A stretch of DNA of 33,482 nucleotides from contig QKYT01000004.1 in NCBI GenBank assembly GCA_003550305.1, positions 369,859-403,340 of the forward strand. The letters run 5' to 3'. The notes beneath the pieces were generated by a model that saw only the letters and a list, made by a program, of their open reading frames with translations, did no database searches and was not told the DNA's origin. The first letter of the stretch is position 1. Each line of letters opens with the position of its first letter. This DNA is from Glomus cerebriforme (Eukaryota; Glomeromycota; Glomeromycetes; Glomerales; Glomeraceae). Of the stretch, positions 11,290 to 20,377 are shown piece by piece. The position numbers and the translations under genes were made by a program.

Positions 11290-12060
11290 ATTTAATTTAT
11301 TTCCAGTTCAATGGGCAATCTTACTTAGAACAATCTAGGAATTATAAATAAAAATCTTAGACATTGGGGTAAATCCCTCAATGAAGCTAAACTTTTTAAC
11401 AAGTTTTTATGTGAAACAACATTTTCCTGATAATATGCATTGTGAAACTTTCCTATAGATTTTTATTCCACTCAAAAATGATTATATTACATTTCCAATG
11501 AGCTCTGCAATCATCTCAAATTAAACCTTTACCAAGAAAAAAGATAAAGTGGCAAATTTCTCTCTCACTACAGGCTCTTTACAACAATAATATTACCCAG
11601 ACCTATATTCATCAACTCCTTTTTGGTGTTTTCTTTGCAACATTATGCCAGATTCTAATGAACACTTTGGCAATTGTACAGTACTTCATATACTACCATA
11701 TTGAATACATTAATTTTATGTTTTAAATACCTTCTTCACAAATTGGTTTCTGAATAACACTTATCCTGTATGTTAAAAACGTGAAACATTATACAATCCA
11801 TTGACTCTTCTCTGTTATTCGCCCCAATAATTAATACTCTATCAGATGATAATCATTCACTTTTGTTACTTATTCATTCTTATATTCTGGAATATCTGAC
11901 CACACTTTTCAAACAAATTTTTGGAATTAAATCACAGATCATAGAGAATAATTCATTTTACAGCTCAATTTATTCAAGAATCATATCAAATCATTTGGAT
12001 CCCATATGTCAAAGCTTTCAAAGAATTCAAATGTATACTCAATATTACAAATCACTCTAA
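11290..12060 (+). pseudogene. C-terminal part of a LINE-type reverse transcriptase, decayed
   Basis: A plus-strand frame contains CFLCNIMPDSNEHFGNC at 11627-11677, a CX2CX8HX3C zinc-binding motif typical of the region after the RT domain in non-LTR retrotransposons. A tail rich in aromatic and basic residues follows, ending with 65 open codons at 11863-12060 (…LTTLFKQIFGIKSQIIENN…). The same Cys/His spacing occurs in the younger LINE on the minus strand at about 20849-20899. The catalytic RT portion is missing or unreadable. Several stops and frameshifts are present. Confidence 0.5.
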
Positions 12061-13451
12061 ATGATATTATCACTCCAGTTCTATTCATACTAACTGAATG
12101 GTTAACTCCTATTGTCCATTTGAGATATCGTCCTACAACCATGACAATTCCAATCTGGTTAATCTGAATGAATGGTTAATTTGGATTTCCAGTAATTTTT
12201 TACACTCTGGAAATTGGCTTTTATACTGTGATTTTTATAATTATTTTTCTTCCTTACATTTAGATCATTTAGATCAGTTTTATAGATTTTCTTCTTATTT
12301 CCATATTAATTATATAGATTTTTCCCTTTTTCCTTTATCATAGTACAGTAACTAATGCTACTTTTATTTCCTTTGGTAGCCAGCAGTCAGGATTCATCTA
12401 GACATAGATGTAGTGTAGAATTTATCTTATGTTCCAGTTATTACTATTTTCAGATAAAACTTACCTGTATCTTTACTATTCTATGATAAAATAAAAATAA
12501 AAATCTATTTAATTTCTTTAATTTATTTTATATATTATATATATTATATTTAATTTATTTATTATAATTATATTATTTATTTTATTTTCTTAACATTTAT
12601 TTTTATATAAAAGCGCTTAGTTTTAAACTTAGTTAGCTCAGAGTCTTTCCCAGTGATTTTAGATAAAGTTAGATAGTTTAGCTATTAACTCATTAATAAA
12701 GTCTAAAGTTAAATATATACTTTTACCTTCACATATCTCTATTACTTGTATAAATTGATTGTGTATCAATTTGTATTGTGAAATTATAGTAAACTTGTGT
12801 TGAACTTGTGTTTGAATCTCTGTTGATTTACTTGATCTACATTTATTCTCAGTTATAAAAATATAAACATACACTTATTTTTGTATTCTCTATACATCTG
12901 AATAGATTACTTTAGGTTTTTCTTAGTTAGTTGTTTATATTCACATATGATGCTGACAATGGCTAACATTTTAATTATTTAATCTCTACAAAAAATTTTT
13001 GATTTTTTGTTTCTGTTTCTTTTCCATTTTATTATTCTGTTCTTTTCTTTTCCATATTTTTTGTGTATACTATGGCATCTCTTATTTCAAACATATACTT
13101 TATTAATTAAAAACTATTAAATAATATAAATAATAAAAGTATACAAAGATGATTTTAATTATTATATTGTTAAAAGAACATCTCCATTAGTTAAATGTGG
13201 TAAACATTTTAAAATTTAAAATGGAGAATTATTTTTTTATCAGCAATTGCTACTTCAGTTCAACCCATCTGCAGATATAAAAATAAACTACTTCAGTTAA
13301 AAAAAAAGAAGAGTAAAGAGGACTATTTAGTGTTATATATTTCTAATTTCTTTAGCTGTATCTGTAAGACCAGTTGTGATGCTTGTTATAGAATTAAAAC
13401 TTGAGAATACATGGACAAAGATATCAACTTTACTATAAAATAAAAAGAATT
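12061..13451 (+). other. Decayed repeat DNA next to the assembly gap
   Basis: An 81-codon open stretch at 12098-12343 (…LNEWLIWISSNFLHSGNWLL…) continues the repeat remnant upstream. It includes an 8-bp inverted repeat ATTTCCAG/CTGGAAAT near 12186-12214. Its LLYCDFYNY segment faintly recalls the GDFN motif of LINE endonucleases, but that is weak. From 12480 to 12610 the DNA is almost pure A/T. No further gene is seen up to the gap. Confidence 0.35.
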
Positions 13452-14075
13452 NNNNNNNNNNNNNNNNNNNNNNNNNNNNNNNNNNNNNNNNNNNNNNNNN
13501 NNNNNNNNNNNNNNNNNNNNNNNNNNNNNNNNNNNNNNNNNNNNNNNNNNNNNNNNNNNNNNNNNNNNNNNNNNNNNNNNNNNNNNNNNNNNNNNNNNNN
13601 NNNNNNNNNNNNNNNNNNNNNNNNNNNNNNNNNNNNNNNNNNNNNNNNNNNNNNNNNNNNNNNNNNNNNNNNNNNNNNNNNNNNNNNNNNNNNNNNNNNN
13701 NNNNNNNNNNNNNNNNNNNNNNNNNNNNNNNNNNNNNNNNNNNNNNNNNNNNNNNNNNNNNNNNNNNNNNNNNNNNNNNNNNNNNNNNNNNNNNNNNNNN
13801 NNNNNNNNNNNNNNNNNNNNNNNNNNNNNNNNNNNNNNNNNNNNNNNNNNNNNNNNNNNNNNNNNNNNNNNNNNNNNNNNNNNNNNNNNNNNNNNNNNNN
13901 NNNNNNNNNNNNNNNNNNNNNNNNNNNNNNNNNNNNNNNNNNNNNNNNNNNNNNNNNNNNNNNNNNNNNNNNNNNNNNNNNNNNNNNNNNNNNNNNNNNN
14001 NNNNNNNNNNNNNNNNNNNNNNNNNNNNNNNNNNNNNNNNNNNNNNNNNNNNNNNNNNNNNNNNNNNNNNNNNNN
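13452..14075. other. Assembly gap (624 N)
   Basis: A run of 624 undetermined bases. It lies within repeat-derived DNA, the usual cause of such gaps. Any open frame spanning it is an artefact. Confidence 0.99.
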
Positions 14076-14449
14076 ATGATTTTGATATGAGAACCAATTT
14101 TTTAACTTTATGTCGCCTTAGTTAAAGAAATTCTAAATGTAAATTTTACATCTTATTGAGAAAAATACATGAGTTTACATCCAAATTTCAGAATTCAATT
14201 CAAAATACAACAAATAAAATAGCAAATAAAAATAAGTATTCATTACAGGATCAGTTTAATACAATTATTAAACCTGTATTATAACAAATATACAAGAAAC
14301 CCTTATAAATAATATTATTTCACAAATAGCTGATATTCTTACTAAGCAATTAGACTCTTAAAATTAACTTCACCAATTTTTCCACAAAATACTATGCTTA
14401 ATTTTACCAGAAAAAATGCATTCTATACAATACAATAATATTTAACCTT

Positions 14450-15455
14450 GGATCACTATAATTCAAAAGTATTCATCACAGAATCTGGTGGAACTGGAAA
14501 ATTATACAGTATATAACAAAATTAATCATTGAATGGATAAGATCTCAAAACAAAGCTTACCTTTTAACAACACTAGCAAATATGTTGGTAGAGTTACATC
14601 TTAGATTTATACAATCAGTATTAGGTTATTAAATCATTGGTTTTTTATAATCTTGAATTTTAAAAAAAATTTACAGGATATTATCTGTTATTTAATTTCA
14701 TCTCTAGTTTATTGTCATAACTTACAATTCTGATGTTGCATTTGGAGGTATCAGTGTAATAATTGTTGTGATCTAGCATAACTCCCTCCAATAAGAAGCG
14801 AAATTATATTTTATTCATTAGTATAATAATTGTTTTATCGATCCTTTATTTCCACATAAATCCCAGAGGCATCATGAAGATGAAAAATTTTATTAAATGC
14901 TAGAAGAAATTAGATTTGGAACAATATCAGATACTACTTGAGCAGAAACTTATGAAGTAAATAGCAAATTATGAAAACTTCAAATTAAACCAATCATACA
15001 ATTTACAATATATTTCCAATTAATAATTATAAATATTTATTAGCAGAAGCTGTAGACTTTTTAAAAGGAAAACAAATATCATCTGAAACTATTTAAACAG
15101 AATTTAAATTAAAAACAAACATGCAACCTATAATTGACTTTAACAAGGTGCATGTGTCATGTACTTAAACAATTCATTACTAAAAGATAGTATGTGCAAT
15201 AGTACATATTAGTGTAATAACTATTTTCAATAAGCAATGACCAAGTGTTTAAGTAGCATTTTGTGTTTATGGTGTTATAATTAATAATAAATGGGTTACG
15301 AGAGAAACAGCATATTTGGATGGTCAACATGCTTCAAGAATACCATTCACAAAACACTTGCCTTTTATCTCAGTAAATCTTAGCCAATTATTTACATCTG
15401 GTCAGGCTTATACTGCAATTGCAGATATTCTAAATAGAACCATATTCAAATAATG
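14450..15455 (+). pseudogene. Pif1/Helitron-type helicase remnant
   Basis: At 14472-14501 the frame reads FITESGGTGK, a Walker A motif in the context used by Pif1-like and Helitron helicases. It continues in shifted frames with an IEWIRSQNKAYLLTT-like segment. Near 14890 LEEIRFGTISDTT appears, and at about 15170 LNNSLLKDS. A clean open frame at 15283-15453 contains NKWVTRETAYLDGQHASRIP and ISVNLSQLFTSGQAYTAI, the C-terminal GQAYxA region of SF1B helicases. The conserved residues between RIPF and LPFISV are deleted. Stops and frameshifts throughout mean no active protein. No Helitron Rep (HUH) domain or 3' hairpin terminus was identified, so the element class is inferred from the helicase alone. 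Confidence 0.6.
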
Positions 15456-15951
15456 AATTTAAATAAAAATTCATTTACAATAGATTCAAATGTAGTCAAA
15501 GAATATCCTCCACTTTCTATTTCATAAACACGTTTAGATCATATTATATACAGTAATTATAAAAATAAAAAATATGTCCATTATAATATATTTATATAAA
15601 TTTAAAAATAAAACACCTGGCCCTAGCTAGCTATATTATGAATCTAGTACAAAATAAAACTAAACCTAACCTAAAAGGTCATGTTCACATGTACTTTAAG
15701 TTATTGTTATCAATGTTGAATTAAAACTCTAATTAGATATATAATGTACTATTATCTAATAAAATGGAATTGAATTTATTTATTTAGTGTTAGAAAAAAT
15801 AAATGTCAAGTACAAAAAATTGTTTCTTAGTACAGTTTTCTTGTATAATAACCCATCCATCTAAATATAATACTAGTTTTCCTAATATAATAATTAAAAA
15901 AACAAACAATAGAAATTTGAAAACTACATTTTATTTGGTTAAAAATTATAA
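15456..15951. other. Intergenic, 3' flank of the pseudokinase gene
   Basis: AT-rich DNA without coding signal. It contains AACCTAACCT-like strings near 15660-15675, which are too short to be telomeric. The 3' end of the minus-strand pseudokinase gene must be polyadenylated here. Confidence 0.5.
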
Positions 15952-18240
15952 TTAAAGTGAAATACCATAGTTATTTAAAGCATTAATTGCATTTGAATAA
16001 TTTTTTAATGCAGCAATTTTGAGATATTCAATACCTTTTTCTTTATTTACAGGTACTTTACGTTTACCATTATAATAAGCATCTCCTAAATTAAATAAAG
16101 CTGTAGCATTACCGTTTTCTGCTGATTTAGTTAAATATTTTAAAAAAGTGTCTTTATCAAAGGGTAAATCAGGATTTTTAATGAAAGCAAAAGCATATCT
16201 TAATTGAGCATCTGAATTACCAGCATCTGCCGCAATTTTAAATAGTCTAACGGCCTCTTTTCGATCTTTTTCAACATAATACCCTTCCCATAAGTAATAT
16301 GCTTTCCAATAAATTGCTGTTTTATTGCCGAAAGCTGCATGAGCATTAAAACATTTCCAAGGGAGTTCATAATCTTCCTTTGTTTTTAAATCTTTAGGTT
16401 TCAATTTATGAATTTCAATTCCTTTCTTTAGAGGTAATAATTCAAATTCATCATCGTCGTCTTCATCATCATCAAGAACTAGATCAGAATTTTCGTCAGC
16501 ATCATTATCATTTTCTATATCGGAACTTGTTTGTGAAATTTCCAAAGATGTAGCTGCTGAATCATTTTTATGTTGTTCTTCTAAAGAAGAATAGGTTTTA
16601 GCTAATGATTCAAGAATGTTTGAAACAACTGGATCTTCCGGGCGAATTCGAGAATCTTGTTGCCATGCTAATGTGATAATGTTATTGAAGGCTTCAATAA
16701 TATCACTTGGTCCGTTCTCATAATCTAAAGTCTCTCGCTTTCCGCTAATAACATGATCCATAATTTCATTAGGTTCAAAATTTTTATATGGTATCCTGTT
16801 AAAAGAGAGTTCCCAAAGAAACATTCCAAAGCTGAACATTTCACATTTATAAGTATATGGTACGTAATCATTTGTGTAATGACTTTTAAGCTTTTCTGGA
16901 GCCATCCAATGAATTACTTCAATTAAATCAGTTAATTCATGAGATTCATCCTTTGCGCCACGACTGAGATCAAAATTAGATATTTTACATTTATATCTGC
17001 TATCTGTTACCTATAAAAAAAAAAAAAAAAAAAAAAAAGTTTAATTAAAATTTCTCAATGGAACAATATAACTTAATTTCTTAAAACTAACCAGTATATT
17101 TTCCGCCTTCACATTATGATGTAAAATTCCTAACAATAATTTTATGGCATTAATTTAAATTATTATATACAAAAATATCAAAAAGGTCCAAAACTTACCA
17201 ATAACATGAAGGAAACCGAGACCCCGAGAAACATCTCTTGCAATATATAATTTAGTCTGCCAAGAAAGTTTCTTTTTTTCATAAATACCTCTTAAATTAC
17301 CTAATTCGGCCCATTCAAAGATCATACAATTTCCAACATCCAATTTTGAAATTCCAAGAAATCCAATTATGTGAGGGCATTCATGTAATTGACTCCAAAT
17401 AATTAAAGTTCCACGAATTCTTTTTGATTCAGGAGTATCTTTATCGATAGAGGATTTAATCATTTTACAAGCTACATCAAGAGTCTTGTATTTCATAAGT
17501 TTAACTCTACCACGATATTCAGTTGATTCATGTGGTCTAATATCCTTTGAATCAAGTTGCGGTGGTTTTATATTATCAAAAAGGGAATCTTTAGCAGAAT
17601 TTTTTTCTAAATTTTCAACTTTTGCAGCAAGAACTGTTGTAATAAGATTATAATTTTCTGACATCCCTTTATGAATATTTTGACAATATTCTTTTAATTC
17701 GTGTAATTCATTTTTAATTACTTTGTCTTCGTTTTCACGATTGATAACTTGATCGATAGAAATAACAAGATGTAAAGCATTATAAGCATGATCAAAATCA
17801 TCTCTGATAACTTCAATTTGCTCTTTAATTTGTTTTGAATTCCAAATTCCCATAAATTTGTTCATTGTAGAAACGTCTTCAACGAAACTTTTTATATTTT
17901 CTAATATTTCATTAAAATGAATAAACGCTTCATAATATTTCTTTTCTTTAAATCTTTCATCATCATCATTTATATGTCTTTTTAATAATTTAATTGACGT
18001 CATGGCCAATTCTACTCTATCCACCATTATTCTACAAATTTCTTTATTATACTTTGCTTGATCATAAATTTCTATAATGATATTTGCTACCTTTAATGCT
18101 GCATCTATGGGTGGTATAAATTTACCGGCAACCTCTGCTGCGTTTCTAAAAATCATTATTCCATTATCTTTATAAACTTTCTTGGAGGATATTTGAAATT
18201 TCGGTTTGTATTTTTTAGAATTTTTATTTAAAATATTCAT
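15952..18240 (-). CDS. MLKL-like helical domain + pseudokinase + Sel1 repeats (3 exons)
   Basis: The exons are 18240-17199, 17129-17092 (38 nt) and 17010-15952. The introns are 69 nt and 81 nt, the second with a T24 tract before TATAG, and the 712-aa frame closes exactly. The ATG at 18240 is the first true start; the five codons before it begin with TTG. Residues ~30-175 are an all-helical bundle with the pattern IPPIDAALKVA…YNKEICRIMVDRV, resembling the MLKL N-terminal four-helix domain. A second helical or brace stretch follows to ~220. The kinase-like domain is ~235-500. It lacks a glycine-rich loop but keeps the beta3 lysine (VACK, K259). The catalytic loop HRD is HHN (351-353), DFG is NFD (372-374), and APE is retained (397-399). 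An acidic linker lies at ~525-550 and Sel1-like repeats at ~580-710. I infer an inactive kinase used as a switch or scaffold. A role in membrane disruption or cell death is suggested only by family resemblance. Confidence 0.8.
17015..17038. repeat. A24/T24 homopolymer inside intron 2 of the pseudokinase gene
   Basis: Twenty-four consecutive A on the plus strand, which is a T24 tract on the coding strand immediately upstream of the TATAG acceptor. It can serve as an extreme polypyrimidine tract, and its length is prone to sequencing and replication slippage. Confidence 0.85.
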
Positions 18241-19003
18241 TTTGTAAAATAACAAACAAACGATATGAATAAAAAAGAATAAATAAACAACAAAAAATAT
18301 TTTTTTTTTAAAAAAAAAAATCCTAATTTGATGTTTTTAATCTCAAACGTTACATTTCTAATTGTGAAACACTATAATCTACATATCAAATGCCCCAACT
18401 TCGACGGAAATTCTGTGGTACATCGTTTGACAATTGATAACCAAACAGGTTTATATTATTCACAAAGGGCTAGTGTGATGTTTCTATGAAAAATAGATGT
18501 AGAAAATTGTTCATTGCCTGACGAACGGAAAACATCCGGAAGATGTCTGAAAGATTTGGACATTATTCGAACGTTGCAGACAAATTCCGAGTAAATTCCG
18601 GAAAACGGGATTATATTAGTATTATGATAGCATTTACTGTATATTTAAATATATTTATATTATATACCGAATAATTATTTCAGATGCATGCGGAAATACG
18701 GCAGTACAAGGTTCCATACAGGAATCATACTATTATTAATTGTGAGCTTGTGATACGTCAATAGTGTGGCTTAGCATCTACCAATTTCTTCTTCAGGTTA
18801 TAACGTACGTCGAATTTTCAACATCCATGCTAGTGTTACGCCGGATCCGTCGTACACTACGTGTATAACGCGAGTTAATTCCCTCGATGCATGTTTGAAC
18901 ATTTTTAATTTATAAAAATGAAGACCATAAAAAAATATATCATTTCAACTTTAATAAGATAATAATGAACTTAATTTATACTAAATAAAAAATAATAATA
19001 TTT
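18241..19003. other. Intergenic, with a CpG-rich anomalous patch
   Basis: This is the spacer between the DUF4419 gene and the pseudokinase gene, and so contains the pseudokinase promoter. The parts at about 18505-18615 and 18740-18890 are unusually CpG-rich for this window (for example ACGCCGGATCCGTCG). They contain small hairpins such as ACATC-CGGAA-GATGT near 18530 and GTACAC-TAC-GTGTA near 18853. No coding frame is visible. It may be an unmethylated regulatory island or a recent repeat insertion. Confidence 0.45.
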
Positions 19004-20038
19004 TCATTTATCTACATTTTCCTTATCATCAATGACAAACCAACCAATAACTGGTGAAACAACCAATTCATTAGAATTCTCAAGAGGTCTTTGTTGCGCA
19101 CCTAAAAATCCAGCAACAAATTTTAAGTATAATCCAGTGTCAGTTGTAAATGGAACTTGAACTCTTCCATCAGGAATATCATATCTTTCCATTAAATTAA
19201 ATTTTATTTTTTCTCCATTTTTTCTATAAGGATAAAAGGCGGCCATCCATCCCTCAATAGTATCCATACCTGAACCACGAATTTGTCTTGAAATTATTTT
19301 TGCCCAAAACTCCTCATCAACTTCACCTTTATAAGTTTCAACTAATTTCCATACAACAGGATCCAATCTATCCAACCAAAAATCCATGTCCAAATCCAAT
19401 CGACGTAATTGAATGACTTTCTCTTGTAATTTTTCCCAATCTTCTAAAGTACCTTCAAGAGTAACCTTGGGTATTCCACAACAGATCCCTAACTTGTAAG
19501 AAAAATATTCTTTGACCATATCCAAAAGAACGATACGACTAGCAGTAAGAGAATTTTTCGTTGTAGTAGAAAAATCACATTCCAAAAGAGATTTTATATC
19601 AATTTTTTCTACAGCTTGGTCGGTTGCTACAACTAATCTATTTACTGCTTCGGGCCAATCTCCTTCAAGAAGATAATCTCCTCGATACAAAATATCATCA
19701 ACAAAAACAATTATTTCTTTTTTACCTTCATGATTAACAAAGCGAGAACGAAATTTTTCCGCATTATGATTAATATGTTGACTAACTCCTTGAGCGATAG
19801 TTAACCAAATATCATCAGGTGACAAGCGTAAATGTTGATGATGGTTATAAGCTTGAAGAATTGCTGCAGCTAATCCATGATTAGCTGTTGGATATTTAAG
19901 TAGAGTTTCATCGTAATCAACTGAAATGACATGAATATTTGTATCAGGAAAAAATTTAGAAATTTTATCTTTTACTGAAGTATGTTCTACAAGACCGTTC
20001 TCAAGATTAATTTCTTTTGTGAGGATTTGGGTACTCAT
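19004..20038 (-). CDS. DUF4419 domain protein, single exon
   Basis: An uninterrupted 344-codon frame starts with ATG at 20036-20038 and ends at TGA. The sequence has the hallmarks of the DUF4419 family: an N-terminal half with NHGLAAAILQAYNHHQHLRL and SPDDIWLTIAQGVSQHI, the RSRFVNHEGKKE segment, the LLECDFSTTT motif, the GIPKVTLEGTLEDWEKL motif, the WKLVETYKGEV region and a C-terminal GSGMDTIEGWMAAFYPY. The length is typical, and the conserved blocks run in the expected order, so the gene looks complete and functional. The biochemical role of DUF4419 is unknown. A T27/A9 tract sits 14 bp upstream of the start and may influence the promoter. It lies upstream of the pseudokinase gene on the same strand with 763 bp between them, too far to infer co-transcription. 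Confidence 0.9.
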   Translation of the reverse strand: MSTQILTKEINLENGLVEHTSVKDKISKFFPDTNIHVISVDYDETLLKYPTANHGLAAAILQAYNHHQHLRLSPDDIWLTIAQGVSQHINHNAEKFRSRFVNHEGKKEIIVFVDDILYRGDYLLEGDWPEAVNRLVVATDQAVEKIDIKSLLECDFSTTTKNSLTASRIVLLDMVKEYFSYKLGICCGIPKVTLEGTLEDWEKLQEKVIQLRRLDLDMDFWLDRLDPVVWKLVETYKGEVDEEFWAKIISRQIRGSGMDTIEGWMAAFYPYRKNGEKIKFNLMERYDIPDGRVQVPFTTDTGLYLKFVAGFLGAQQRPLENSNELVVSPVIGWFVIDDKENVDK

Positions 20039-20049
20039 TTTTTCTTAGG

Positions 20050-20051
<2 letters not shown>

Positions 20052-20085
<34 letters not shown>

Positions 20086-20087
20086 AA
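20052..20087. repeat. T27A9 homopolymer tract
   Basis: Twenty-seven T followed by nine A, just upstream of the DUF4419 start codon. Poly(dA:dT) tracts exclude nucleosomes in fungal promoters, so it may be a promoter element. Its exact length is uncertain because of slippage. Confidence 0.8.
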
Positions 20088-20377
20088 GAGGAATGGCATT
20101 TAAATAGGTATGAGGCTGAAATATTTGCGTAATTGTGTATCCTATATTCCTATTATAGTTTTATTTTATTTATTATATAATTATTATACCACTTTACTAG
20201 TATAGCTGTATATACCGTTAAGTGTTTGTGTAATACAACATAATAATTGAAACTATCTACTTCTATATTACTATTATAATTCTAAATCGTAAATATACAT
20301 CGAAGTCCATATATTTTTAACATTTTCATTATGAGTTAATAATCTATGTATATACCTATCCGCTATATTCGATGCCA

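Noticed and set aside
12098..12343. LINE endonuclease domain based on an LLYCDFYNY segment
   Set aside because: The catalytic GDFN motif is not preserved and no other endonuclease motif was found; it follows a polymerase tail, which is the wrong order for an endonuclease.
13333..14097. Long open frames on both strands across the N run
   Set aside because: They exist only because undetermined bases are read as open codons; just a few real codons lie at each end.
15655..15680. Telomere-like AACCTAACCT string
   Set aside because: Only two imperfect units; far too short and internal to be an interstitial telomere.
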